From Eutreptiella sp. 'Long Island Sound 2002' (lineage: Eukaryota; Euglenozoa; Euglenophyceae; Eutreptiales; Eutreptiaceae): a stretch of DNA of 64,000 nucleotides. Positions 15,251 through 29,206 of this stretch are shown one piece after another. The notes under the pieces are model-generated. The model saw only the letters and a program-made list of their open reading frames with translations. It was not told where the DNA came from and did no database searches. Both the position numbers and the translations under genes were made by a program. Numbering within the stretch: the first letter of the stretch is position 1; the number at the start of each line of letters is the position of its first letter. The stretch is from the NCBI GenBank assembly GCA_964036045.1, contig OZ038397.1, positions 19,779,742 to 19,843,741 on the forward strand. Direction: 5' to 3'.

Positions 15251-16499
15251 TGACAACGGACCCCCACTACGTTGTCCGGCCCTGACAACGGACCCCCACT
15301 ATGTTGTCCGGCCCGGACAACGGACCCCCACTATGTTGTCCGGCCCGGACAATGGACCCCCACTATGTTGTCCGGCCCGGACAACGGACCCCCACTATGT
15401 TGTCCGGCCCGGACAACGGACCCCCACTACGTTGTCCGGCCCTGACAACGGACCCCCACTACGTTGTCCGGCCCTGACAACGGACCCCCACTACGTTGTC
15501 CGGCCCTGACAACGGACCCCCACTAAGTTGTCCGGCCCTGACAACGGACCCCCACTATGTTGTCCGGCCCTGACAACGGACCCCCACTATGTTGTCCGGC
15601 CCTGACAACGGACCCCCACTATGTTGTCCGGCCCTGACAACGGACCCCCACTACGTTGTCCGGCCCTGACAACGGACCCCCACTATGTTGTCCGGCCCTG
15701 ACAACGGACCCCCACTACGTTGTCCGGCCCTGACAACGGACCCCCACTACGTTGTCCGGCCCTGACAACGGACCCCCACTACGTTGTCCGGCCCTGACAA
15801 CGGACCCCCACTATGTTGTCCGGCCCTGACAACGGACCCCCACTACGTTGTCCGGCCCTGACAACGGACCCCCACTACGTTGTCCGGCCCTGACAACGGA
15901 CCCCCACTATGTTGTCCGGCCCTGACAACGGACCCCCACTACGTTGTCCGGCCCTGACAACGGACCCCCACTACGTTGTCCGGCCCTGACAACGGACCCC
16001 CACTACGTTGTCCGGCCCGGACAACGGACCCCCACTACGTTGTCCGGCCCTGACAACGGACCCCCACTACGTTGTCCGGCCCTGACAACGGACCCCCACT
16101 ATGTTGTCCGGCCCTGACAACGGACCCCCACTATGTTGTCCGGCCCTGACAACGGACCCCCACTATGTTGTCCGGCCCTGACAACGGACCCCCACTACGT
16201 TGTCCGGCCCTGACAACGGACCCCCACTACGTTGTCCGGCACTGACAACGGACCCCCACTACGTTGTCCGGCCCTGACAACGGACCCCCACTATGTTGTC
16301 CGGCCCTGACAACGGACCCCCACTACGTTGTCCGGCCCTGACAACGGACCCCCACTACGTTGTCCGGCCCTGACAACGGACCCCCACTATGTTGTCCGGC
16401 CCTAACAACGGACCCCCACTACGTAGTCCGGCCCTGACAACGGACCCCCACTACGTTGTCCGGCCCTGACAACGGACCCCCACTATGTTGTCCGGCCCG

Positions 16500-18450
16500 G
16501 ACAACGGACCCCCACTATGTTGTCCGGCCCGGACAACGGACCCCCACTATGTTGTCCGGCCCGGACAACGGACCCCCACTATGTTTTCCGGCCCGGACAA
16601 CGGACCCCCACTATGTTGTCCGGCCCGGACAACGGACCCCCACTATGTTGTCTGGCCCGGACAACGCACCCCTACTATGTTGTCCGGCCCGGACAACGGA
16701 CCTCCACTATGTTGTCCGGCCCTGACAACGGACCCCCACTACGTTGTCCGGCCCTGACAACGGACCCCCATTACGTTGTCCGGCCCTGACAATGGACCCC
16801 CACTACGTTGTCCGGCCCTGACAACGGACCCCCACTACGTTGTCCGGCCCTGACAACGGACCCCCACTATGTTGTCCGGCCCGGACAACGGACCCCCACT
16901 ATGTTGTCCGGCCCTGACAACGGACCCCCACTACGTTGTCCGGCCCTGACAACGGACGCCCCCCATGTTGTCCGGCCCGGACAACGGACCCCCACTACGT
17001 TGTCCGGCCCTGACAACGGACCCCCACTATGTTGTCCGGCCCTGACAACGGGCCCTTACTACGTTGTCCGGCCCTGACAACGGACCCCCACTACGTTGTC
17101 CGGCCCTGACAACGGACCCCCACTATGTTGTCCGGCCCTGACAACGGACCCCCACTACGTTGTCCGGCCCTGACAACGGACCCCCACTACATTGTCCGGC
17201 CCTGACAACGGACCCCCACTACGTTGTCCGGCCCGGACAACGGACCCCCACTACGTTGTCCGGCCCTGACAACGGACCCCCACTACGTTGTCCGGCCCTG
17301 ACAACGGACCCCCACTATGTTGTCCGGCCCTGACAACGGACCCCCACTATGTTGTCCGGCCCTGACAACGGACCCCCACTATGTTGTCCGCCCCTGACAA
17401 CGGACCCCCACTACGTTGTCCGGCCCTGACAACGGACCCCCACTACGTTGTCCGGCCCTGACAGCGGACCCCCACTATGTTGTCCGGCCCTGACAACGGA
17501 CCCCCACTATGTTGTCCGGCCCTGACAACGGACCCCCACTACGTTGTCCGGCCCTGACAACGGACCCCCACTATGTTGTCCGGCCCTGACAACGGACCCC
17601 CACTACTTTGTCCGGCCCTGACAACGGACCCCCAGTACGTTGTCTGGCCCTGACAACGGACCCCCACTACGTTGTCCGGCCCTGACAACGGACCCCCACT
17701 ATGTTGTCCGGCCCTGACAACGGACCCCCACTACGCTGTCCGGCTCTGACAACGGACCCCCACTACGTTGTCCGGCCCTGACAACGGACCCCCACTATGT
17801 TTTCCGGCCCTGACAACGGACCCCCACTATGTTGTCCGGCCCTGACAACGGACCCCCACTAAGTTGTCCGGCCCTGACAATGGACCCCCACTACGTTGTC
17901 CGGCCCTGACAACGGACCCCCACTATGTTGTCCGGCCCTGACAACGGACCCCCACTACGTTGTCCGGCCCTGACAACGGACCCCGACTATGTTGTCCGGC
18001 CCGGACAACGGACCCCCACTATGTTGTCCGGCCCGGACAACGGACCCCCACTATGTTGTCCGGCCCGGACAACGGACCCCCACTATGTTGTCTGGCCCGG
18101 ACAACGCACCCCTACTATGTTGTCCGGCCCGGACAACGGACCTCCACTATGTTGTCCGGCCCTGACAACGGACCCCCACTACGTTGTCCGGCCCTGACAA
18201 CGGACCCCCACTACGTTGTCCGGCCCTGACAACGGACCCCCACTACGTTGTCCGGCCCTGACAACGGACCCCCACTACGTTGTCCGGCCCTGACAACGGA
18301 CCCCCACTATGTTGTCCGGCCCGGACAACGGACCCCCACTATGTTGTCCGGCCCTGACAACAGACCCCCACTACGGTGTTCGGCCCTGACAACGGACGCC
18401 CCCTATGTTGTCCGGCCCGGACAACGGACCCCCACTACGTTGTCCGGCCC
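16500..18450. repeat. 45-unit (1,440-bp) higher-order duplication
   Basis: The unusual unit TCTGGCCCGG followed by ACAACGCACC and CCTACTATG occurs at 16,651 and again at 18,091. The linker variant GGACGCCCCC at about 16,955 has a counterpart at 18,395. Both pairs are 1,440 bp apart, which is 45 units. Confidence 0.8.
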
Positions 18451-21400
18451 TGACAACGGACCCCCACTATGTTGTCCGGCCCTGACAACGGACCCCCACT
18501 ATGTTGTCCGGCCCTGACAACGGACCCCCACTATGTTGTCCGGCCCTGACAACGGACCCCCACTACGTTGTCCGGCCCTGACAACGGACCCCCACTACGT
18601 TGTCCGGCCCTGACAACGGACCCCCACTATGTTGTCCGGCCCTGACAACGGACCCCCACTATGTTGTCCGGCCCTGACAACGGACCCCCACTACGTTGTC
18701 CGGCCATGACAACGGACCCCCACTATGTTGTCCGGCCCGGACAACGGACCCCCACTACGTTGTCCGGCCCTGACAACGGACCCCCACTATGTTGTCCGGC
18801 CCGGACAACGGACGCCCACTATGTTGTCCGGCCCGGACAACGGACCCCCACTATGTTGTCCGGCCCGGACAACGGACCCCCACTATGTTGTCCGGCCCGG
18901 ACAACGGACCCCCACTACGTTGTCCGGCCCGGACAACGGACCCCCACTATGTTGTCCGGCCCGGACAACGGACCCGCACTATGTTGTCCGGCCCGGACAA
19001 CGGACCCCCACTATGTTGTCCGGCCCGGACAACGGACCCCCACTATGTTGTCGGCCCGGACAACGGACCCCCACTATGTTGTCCGGCCCTGACAACGGAC
19101 CCCCACTACGTTGTCCGGCCCTGACAACGGACCCCCACTATGTTGTCCGGCCCTGACAACGGACCCCCACTACGTTGTCCGGCCCTGACAACGGGCCCCC
19201 CCTACGTTGTCCGGCCCTGACAACGGACCCCCACTATGTTGTCCGGCCCTGACAACGGACCCCCACTATGTTGTCCGGCCCTGACAACGGACCCCCACTA
19301 CGTTGTCCGGCCCTGACAACGCACCCCCACTATGTTGTCCGGCCCGGACAACGGACCCCCACTACGTTGTCCGGCCCTGACAACGGACCCCCACTATGTT
19401 GTCCGGCCCGGACAACGGACCCCCACTACGTTGTCCGGCCCGGACAACGGACCCCCATTACGTTGTCCGGCCCGGACAACGGACCCCCACTATGTTGTCC
19501 GGCCCGGACAACGGACCCGCACTATGTTGTCCGGCCCGGACAACGGACCCCCACTATGTTGTCCGGCCCGGACAACGGACCCCCACTATGTTGTCCGGCC
19601 AGGACAACGGACCCCCACTATGTTGTCCGGCCCTGACAACGGACCCCCACTACGTTGTCCGGCCCTGACAACGGACCCCCACTATGTTGTCCGGCCCTGA
19701 CAACGGACCCCCACTACATTGTCCGGCCCTGACAACGGACCCCCACTATGTTGTCCGGCCCTGAAAACGGACCCCCACTATGTTGTCCGGCCCTGACAAC
19801 GGACCCCCACTACGTTGTCCGGCCCTGACAACGGACCCCCACTACGTTGTCCGGCCCTGACAACGGACCCCCACTATGTTGTCCGGCCCTGACAACGGAC
19901 CCCCACTATGTTGTCCGGCCCTGACAACGGACCCCCACTACGTTGTCCGGCCCTGACAACGGACCCCCACTATGTTGTCCGGCCCTGACAACGGACCCCC
20001 ACTACATTGTCCGGCCCTGACAACGGACCCCCACTACGTTGTCCGGCCCTGACAACGGACCCCCACTACGTTGTCCGGCCCTGACAACGGACCCCCACTA
20101 CGTTGTCCGGCCCTGACAACGGACCCCCACTACATTGTCCGGCCCTGACAACGGACCCCCACTACGGTGTCCGGCCCTGACAACGGACCCCCACTATGTT
20201 GTCCGGCCCTGACAACGGACCCCCACTACGTTGTCCGGCCCTGACAACGGACCCCCACTACGTTGTCCGGCCCTGACAACGGACCCCCACTACGTTGTCC
20301 GGCCCTGACAACGGACCCCCACTATGTTGTCCGGCCCTGACAACGGACCCCCACTACGTTGTCCGGCCCTGACAACGGACCCCCACTATGTTGTCCGGCC
20401 CTGACAACGGACCCCCACTACGTTGTCCGGCCCTGACAACGGACCCCCACTATGTTGTCCGGCCCTGACAACGGGCCCCCACTACGTTGTCCGGCCCTGA
20501 CAACGGACCCCCACTATGTTGTCCGGCCCTGACAACGGACCCCCACTACGTTGTCCGGCCCTGACAACGGACCCCCACTACGTTGTCCGGCCCGGACAAC
20601 GGACCCCCACTACGTTGTCCGGCCCTGACAACGGACCCCCACTACGTTGTCCGGCCCTGACAACAGACCCCCACTATGTTGTCCGGCCCTGACAACGGAC
20701 CCCCACTACGTTGTCCGGCCCCGACAACGGACCCCCACTATGTTGTCCGGCCCTGACAACGGACCCCCACTACGTTGTCCGGCCCTGACAACGGACCCCC
20801 ACTATGTTGTCCGGCCCTGACAACGGACCCCCACTACGTTGTCCGGCCCGGACAACGGACCCCCACTACGTTGTCCGGCCCTTACAACGGACCCCCACTA
20901 CGTTGTCCGGCCCTGACAACGGACCCCCACTACGTTGTCCGGCCCTGACAACGGACCCCCACTACGTTGTCCGGCCCTGACAACGGACCCCCACTATGTT
21001 GTCCGGCCCTGACAACGGACCCCCACTACGTTGTCCGGCCCTAACAACGGACCCCCACTATGTTGTCCGGCCCGGACAACGGACCCCCACTACGTTGTCC
21101 GGCCCTGACAACGGACCCCCACTACGTTGTCCGGCCCTGACAACGGACCCCCACTACGTTGTCCGGCCCTGACAGCGGACCCCCACTACGTTGTCCGGCC
21201 CTGACAACGGACCCCCACTACGTTGTCCGGCCCTGACAACGGACCCCCACTACGGTGTCCGGCCCTGACAACGGACCCCCACTATGTTGTCCGGCCCTGA
21301 CAACGGACCCCCACTACGTTGTCCGGCCCTGACAACGGACCCCCACTACGTTGTCCGGCCCTGACAACGGACCCCCACTACGTTGTCCGGCCCTGACAAC

Positions 21401-24400
21401 GGACCCCCACTATGTTGTCCGGCCCTGACAACGGACCCCCACTACGTTGTCCGGCCCTGACAACGGACCCCCACTATGTTGTCCGGCCCTGACAACGGAC
21501 CCCCACTACGTTGTCCGGCCCTGACAAAGGACCCCCACTATGTTGTCCGGCCCTGACAACGGGCCCCCACTACGTTGTCCGGCCCTGACAACGGACCCCC
21601 ACTATGTTGTCCGGCCCTGACAACGGACCCCCACTACATTGTCCGGCCCTGACAACGGACCCCCACTACGTTGTCCGGCCCGGACAACGGACCCCCACTA
21701 CGTTGTCCGGCCGTGACAATGGACCCCCACTACGTTGTCCGGCCCTGACAACGGACCCCGACTATGTTGTCCGGCCCTGACAACGGACCCCCACTACGTT
21801 GTCCGGCCCTGACAACGGACCCCCACTATGTTGTCCGGCCCTGACAACGGACCCCCACTACGTTGTCCGGCCCTGACAACGGACCCCCACTATGTTGTCC
21901 GGCCCTGACAACGGACCCCCACTACGTTGTCCGGCCCGGACAACGGACCCCCACTACGTTGTCCGGCCCTGACAACGGACCCCCACTACGTTGTCTGGCC
22001 CTGACAACGGACCCCCACTACGTTGTACGGCCCTGACAACGGACCCCCACTACGTTGTCCGGCCCTGACAACGGACCCCCACTATGTTGTCCGGCCCTGA
22101 CAACGGACCCCCACTACGTTGTCCGGCCCTGACAACGGACCCCCACTATGTTGTCCGGCCCGGACAACGGACCCCCACTACGTTGTCCGGCCCTGACAAC
22201 GGACCCCCACTATGTTGTCCGGCCCTGACAACGGACCCCCACTACGTTGTCCGGCCCTGACAACGGACCCCTACTACGTTGTCCGGCCCTGACAACGGAC
22301 CCCCACTACGTTGTCCGGCCCTGACAACGGACCCTCACTATGTTGTCCGGCCCGGACAACGGACCCCCACTACGTTGTCCGGCCCTGACAACGGACCCCC
22401 ACTATGTTGTCCGGCCCTGACAACGGACCCCCACTACGTTGTCCGGCCCTGACAACGGACCCCCACTACGTTGTCCGGCCCTGACAACGGACCCCCACTA
22501 CGTTGTCCGGCCCTGACAACGGACCCCCACTATGTTGTCCGGCCCTGACAACGGACCCCCACTACGTTGTCCGGCCCTGACAACGGACCCCCACTACGTT
22601 GTCCGGCCCTGACAACGGACCCCCACTATGTTGTCCGGCCCTGACAACGGACCCCCACTACGTTGTCCGGCCCTGACAACGGACCCCCACTACGTTGTCC
22701 GGCCCTGACAACGGACCCCCACTATGTTGTCCGGCCCTGACAACGGACCCCCACTACGTTGTCCGGCCCTGACAACGGACCCCCCCTACGTTGTCCGGCC
22801 CGGACAACGGACCTCCACTATGTTGTCCGGCCCTGACAACGGACCCCCACTATGTTGTCCGGCCCTGACAACGGACCCCCACTACGTTGTCCGGCCCTGA
22901 CAACGGACCCCCACTATGTTGTCCGGCCCGGACAACGGACCCCCACTACGTTGTCGGGCCCTGACAACGGACCCCCACTATGTTGTCCGGCCCGGACAAC
23001 GGACCCCCACTACGTTGTCCGGCCCTGACAACGGACCCCCACTACGTTGTCTGGCCCTGACAACGGACCCCCACTACGTTGTCCGGCCCTGACAACGGAC
23101 CCCCACATTGTTGTCCGGCCCTGACAACGGACCCCCACTACGTTGTCCGGCCCGGACAACGGACCCCCACTACGTTGTCCGGCCCTGACAACGGACCCCC
23201 ACTACATTGTCCGGCCCTGACAACGGACCCCCACTACGTTGTCCGGCCCTGACAACGGACCCCCACTACGTTGTCCGGCCCTGACAACGGACCCCCACTA
23301 TGTTGTCCGGCCCTGACAACGGACCCCCACTACGTTGTCCGGCCCTGACAACGGACCCCCACTATGTTGTCCGGCCCTGACAACGGACCCCCACTACGTT
23401 GTCCGGCCCGGACAACGGACCCCCACTACGTTGTCCGGCCCTGACAACGGACCCCCACTACGTTGTCCGGCCCTGACAACGGACCCCCACTACGTTGTAC
23501 GGCCCTGACAACGGACCCCCACTACGTTGTCCGGCCCTGACAACGGACCCCCACTATGTTGTCCGGCCCTGACAACAGACCCCCACTACGTTGTCCGGCC
23601 CTGACAACGGACCCCCACTATGTTGTCCGGCCCGGACAACGGACCCCCACTACGTTGTCCGGCCCTGACAACGGACCCCCACTATGTTGTCCGGCCCTGA
23701 CAACGGACCCCCACTACGTTGTCCGGCCCTGACAACGGACCCCTACTACGTTGTCCGGCCCTGACAACGGACCCCCACTACGTTGTCCTGCCCTGACAAC
23801 GGACCCCCACTACGTTGTCCGGCCCTGACAACGGACCCCCACTATGTTGTCCGGCCCGGAAAACGGACCCCCACTACGTTGTCCGGCCCTGACAACGGAC
23901 CCCCACTACGTTGTCCGGCCCTGACAACGGACCGCCACTACGTTGTCCGGCCCTGACAACGGACCCCCACTACGTTGTCCGGCCCTGACAACGGACCCCC
24001 ACTACGTTGTCCGGCCCTGACAACGGACCCCCACTATGTTGTCCGGCCCTGACAACGGACCCCCACTACGTTGTCCGGCCCTGACAACGGACCCCCACTA
24101 CGTTGTCCGGCCCTGACAACGGACCCCCACTATGTTGTCCGGCCCTGACAACGGACCCCCACTACGTTGTCCGGCCCTGACAACGGACCCCCACTACGTT
24201 GTCCGGCCCTGACAACGGACCCCCACTACGTTGTCCGGCCCTGACAACGGACCCCCACTACGTTGTCCGGCCCTGACAACGGGCCCCCACTATGTTGTCC
24301 GGCCCTGACAGCGGACCCCCACTACGTTGTCTGATCCTGACAACGGACCCCCACTATGTTGTCCGGCCCGGACAACGGACCCCAACTACGTTGTCAGGCC

Positions 24401-27400
24401 CTGACAACGGACCCCCACTACGTTGTCCGGCCCTGACAACGGACCCCCACTATGTTGTCCGGCCCGGACAACGAACCACCACTACGTTGTCCGGCCCTGA
24501 CAACGGACCCCAACTACGTTGTCCGGCCCTGACAACGGACCCCCACTACGTTGTCCGGCCCTGCCAACGGACCCCCACTACGTTGTCCGGCCCTGACAAC
24601 GGACCCCCACTACGTTGTCCGGCCCTGACAACGGACCCCCACTATGTTGTCCGGCCCGGACAACGGACCCCCACTACGTTGTCCGGCCCTGACAACGGAC
24701 CCCCACTACGTTGTCCGGCCCGGACAACGGACCCCCACTACGTTGTCCGGCCCTGACAACGGACCCCCACTATGTTGTCCGGCCCGGACAACGGACCCCC
24801 ACTACGTTGTCCGGCCCTGACAACGGACCCCCACTACGTTGTCCGGCCCTGACAACGGACCCCCACTACGTTGTCCGGCCCTGACAACGGACCCCCACTA
24901 CGTTGTCCGGCCCTGACAACGGACCCCCACTATGTTGTCCGGCCCGGACAACGGACCCCCACTACGTTGTCCGGCCCTGACAACGGACCCCCACTACGTT
25001 GTCCGGCCCTGACAACGGACCCCCACTACGTTGTCAGGCCCTGACAACGGACCCCCACTATGTTGTCCGGCCCTGACAACGGACCCCCACTATGTTGTCC
25101 GGCCCGGACAACGGACCCCCACTACGTTGTCCGGCCCTGACAACGGACCCCCACTACGTTATCCGGCCCTGACAACGGACCCCCACTACGTTGTCCGGCC
25201 CTGACAACGGACCCCCACTATGTTGTCCGGCCCGGACAACGGACCCCCACTACGTTGTTCGGCCCTGACAACGGACCCCAACTACGTTGTCCGGCCCTGA
25301 CAACGGACCCCCACTACGTTGTCCGGCCCTGACAACGGACCCCCACTACGTTGTCCGGCCCTGACAACGGACCCCCACTACGTTGTCCGGCCCTGACAAC
25401 GGACCCCCACTACGTTGTCCGGCCCTGACAACGGACCCCCACTATGTTGTCCGGCCCGGACAACGGACCCCCACTACGTTGTCCGGCCCTGACAACGGAC
25501 CCCCACTATGTTGTCCGGCCCTGACAACGGACCCCCACTACGTTGTCCGGCCCTGACAACGGACCCCCACTACGTTGTCCGGCCCTGACAACGGACCCCC
25601 ACTACGTTGTCCGGCCCTGACAACGGACCCCCACTACGTTGTCCAGCCCTGACAACGGACCCCCACTATGTTGTCCGGCCCTGACAACGGACCCCCACTA
25701 CGTTGTCCGGCCCTGACAACGGACCCCCACTATGTTGTCCGGCCCGGACAACGGACCCCCACTACGTTGTCCGGCCCTGACAACGGACCCCCACTACGTT
25801 GTCCGGCCCTGACAACGGACCCCCACTACGTTGTCCGGCCCTGACAACGGACCCCCACTACGTTGTCCGGCCCTGACAACGGACCCCCACTACGTTGTCC
25901 GGCCCTGACAACGGACCCCCACTACGTTGTCCGGCCCTGACAACGGACCCCCACTACGTTGTCCGGCCCTGACAACGGACCCCCACTATGTTGTCCGGCC
26001 CGGACAACGGACCCCCACTACGTTGTCCGGCCCTGACAACAGACCCCCACTACGTTGTCCGGCCCGGACAACGGACCCCCACTACGTTGTCCGGCCCTGA
26101 CAACGGACCCCCACTATGTTGTCCGGCCCGGACAACGGACCCCCACTACGTTGTCCGGCCCTGACAACGGACCCCCACTATGTTGTCCGGCCCTGACAAC
26201 GGACCCCCACTACGTTGTCCGGCCCTGACAACGGACCCCCACTACGTTGTCCGGCCCTGACAACGGACCCCCACTATGTTGTCCGGCCCGGACAACGGAC
26301 CCCCACTACGTCGTCCGGCCCTGACAACGGACCCCCACTACGTTGTCCGGCCCTGACAACGGACCCCTACTACGTTGTCCGGCCCTGACAACGGACCCCC
26401 ACTATGTTGTCCGGCCCGGACAACGGACCCCCACTACGTTGCCCGGCCCTGACAACGGACCCCCACTACGTTGTCCGGCCCTGACAACGGACCCCCACTA
26501 TGTTGTCCGGCCCGGACAACGGACCCCCACTACGTTGTCCGGCCCTGACAACGGACCCCCACTATGTTGTCCGGCCCGGACAACGGACCCCCACTACGTT
26601 GTCCGGCCCTGACAACGGACCCCCACTACGTTGTCCGGCCCTGACAACGGACCCCTACTACGTTGTCCGGCCCTGACAACGGACCCCCACTATGTTGTCC
26701 GGCCCGGACAACGGACCCCCACTACGTTGTCCGGCCCTGACAACGGACCCCCACTATGTTGTCCGGCCCGGACAACGGACCCCCACTACGTTGTCCGGCC
26801 CTGACAACGGACCCCCACTACGTTGTCCGGCCCTGATAACGGACCCCCACTACGTTGTCTGGCCCTGACAACGGACCCCCACTACGTTGTCCGGCCCTGA
26901 CAACAGACCCCCACTATGTTGTCCGGCCCGGACAACGGACCCCCACTACGTTGTCCGGCCCTGACAACGGACCCCCACTACGTTGTCCGGCCCTGACAAC
27001 GGACCCCCACTACGTTGTCCGGCCCTGACAACGGACCCCCACTATGTTGTCTGGCCCGGACAACGGACCCCCACTACGTTGTCCGGCCCTGACAACGGAC
27101 CCCCACTACGTTGTCCGGCCCTGACAACGGACCCCCACTACGTTGTCCGGCCCTGACAACGGACCCCCACTACGTTGTCCGGCCCTGACAACGGATCCCC
27201 ACTACGTTGTCCGGCCCTGACAACGGACCCCCACTACGTTGTCCGGCCCTGACAACGGACCCCCACTACGTTGTCCGGCCCTGACAACGGACCCCCACTA
27301 TGTTGTCCGGCCCGGACAACGGACCCCCACTACGTTTGTCCGGCCCTGACAACGGACCCCCACTATGTTGTCCGGCCCGGACAACGGACCCCCACTACGT

Positions 27401-29121
27401 TGTCCGGCCCTGACAACGGACCCCCACTACGTTGTCCGGCCCTGACAACGGACCCCCACTACGTTGTCCGGCCCTGACAACGGACCCCCACTACGTTGTC
27501 CGGCCCTGACAACGGACCCCCACTATGTTGTCCGGCCCTGACAACCGACCCCGACTACGTTGTCCGGCCCTGACAACGGACCCCCACTATGTTGTCCTGC
27601 CCTGACAACGGACCCCCACTACGTTGTCCGGCCCTGACAACGGACCCCCACTATGTTGTCCGGCCCTGACAACGGACCCCCACTACGTTGTCCGGTCTTG
27701 ACAACGGACCCCCACTATGTTGTCCGGCCCTGACAACGGACCCCCACTATGTTGTCCGGCCCTGAGATTGGACCCCCACTACGTTGTCCGGCCCTGACAA
27801 CGGACCCCCACTATTGAAGCGGTACCCAGAGCCCCATGGCTAGGTTACGGTCTCCGGTCCACTAACCCCATGTACAGAAGGGAAGACGCCCGTTGATGCT
27901 CCGTTCCGTGCCGTAAAGCCCCGCATCGGCAACCGATGCACCGCCAGCGGAGATTTGTATATCAGAACATCAGGAATCAACAGGGTTTTATTTTCATATT
28001 GTTTCCGTCAAGTTTTACGCTTCCGTTCTGATATTCACTATTTTGACTGCTGGCGGTTGGATCGCGACTTTACCGTAACCGCCAGTTTAACTGTTTATAA
28101 TGGAAATTTTAACGCAATCTGTCACGAAGGCTCCAAAGCCTTCAGGAACTGCATGGACGCTTCCGCAATTTTCATAATTAATACTCGCAACCTTAATCCG
28201 AATTTTTCAGGATGACGAAATCGGATTTTCGACTTCGACATCCCCGCACTTGATTTGACCTCTTTCGAGTGGACCTACGTGCTTCCCTATGCACGAATCA
28301 ACTTCCCTTTTATCTTGCCCTCCATTTGTCTTAAAGATATGGGCAAAACAAAGTTGATTCGTGAGGCCACTTGTGAAGGTCATATCTCGTGTTGCTTGCG
28401 AGGAATGACAATAAGGAAACGTGGGATGTATTCACAATGCTCCCGACGTAATTTAGGAAGCATTATATGCCTTGCATCTCCACACGTGCGCGCTAGTGTA
28501 ATGGATCATGGTCAAGAGGGTAGAGTTTGCGTTACAACTCATTGGCCATGATATTGCGTGCGTTAGGATAACTTTCGAGTGTAGCGCGCAAGTGTTGGTG
28601 TTGCATAGGAACTCTCCTTGAGTTCCTATGAGCAATTGACACAAAGTTATGCCCTTGGAGGGGCATGACATATCGTGGTGGGAGCTACCTTTTTGGGCAA
28701 TATGTGGTATGTGCCATGTGTTGTGTTGCGTGCCCATTTGGCGGGTCCATTACTCCAAGCCAAGCCCGCCAATGGACCTCATATTGTGCAAACCCCCTCT
28801 CCATACTCCCTACAGTCAATTGCAAGCCTAACCTTCGTGAAGGGAAGCTTGTGTGGTGATCCCGAAGCGAAGCGTTGGGAGCAAGGTGTGTATTTTGCAA
28901 TTTTCCATATTTTCATGTGCCCACTTGGGAGGTAGCGCTCGTCACCTTTCAAGGCGCCCCAAGTGGAGCACATATGTGGGATCGAAGGTCATTGGTGTCA
29001 AGTCATTGTGTTTAGAAGGATTAGTTGATTGCACGATCCAAGCCGAAGTTATTATAATATAATTGTGCGCCTTTCGAGGCACTTTTGGGTGTTGTTTCGC
29101 CAATTTTGCCGTTCTTGGCCC

Positions 29122-29206
29122 GTCATGATGTCAAGTGGCGACCGTGTATCTCAACGTTGCGCTCAATTGACATCATGACCCAAGTATGTCATGGAGGTAC
29201 ATACTT
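29122..29206. other. paired hairpins within the LTR
   Basis: A perfect 13-bp inverted repeat (GTCATGATGTCAA at 29,122 and its complement at 29,167-29,179) encloses a 32-nt loop. It is followed at once by an 8-bp inverted repeat, AAGTATGT at 29,182-29,189 with ACATACTT at 29,199-29,206. The 13-bp pair is conserved in the 3' LTR (42,192-42,204 and 42,237-42,249). The function is unknown; an RNA structure or a symmetric protein site are both possible. Confidence 0.7.

Larger units (their letters stand above)
1..27814. repeat. 32-bp satellite array, left block (about 869 units)
   Basis: Uninterrupted head-to-tail 32-bp units fill this stretch. Each unit is an 11-bp linker (GACCCCCACTA) plus a 21-bp core that is an inverted repeat with outer arms CGTTGTC and GACAACG. 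Zone A (1 to about 8.0 kb) has core centres CTGCCCT and, every few units, AGGGCCT. From about 8.3 kb (zone B) the centre is CGGCCCT with interspersed CGGCCCG, and the linker/core junction varies between TACG and TATG. Single-base indels are rare, for example a 31-bp unit near 5,871 and 7,566, one base lost near 19,050 and one gained near 27,335. There are no spacers and no coding signal. The array ends abruptly at CTAT where the retrotransposon begins. Confidence 0.98.

Noticed and set aside
12613-27477. Many plus-strand open frames of 68-154 codons within the satellite (32-aa repeat with LSGPDNGPP and DPHYVVRPGQR)
   Set aside because: 96 bp (three units) translate to a 32-residue repeat, and the frame stays open only where a CCCGGA core replaces CCCTGA in every third unit. 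All three frames give the same peptide, so this is a by-product of the tandem repeat.
1-27814. CRISPR-like direct repeats of 32 bp
   Set aside because: There are no spacers; the units are contiguous and number in the hundreds, in a eukaryotic context.
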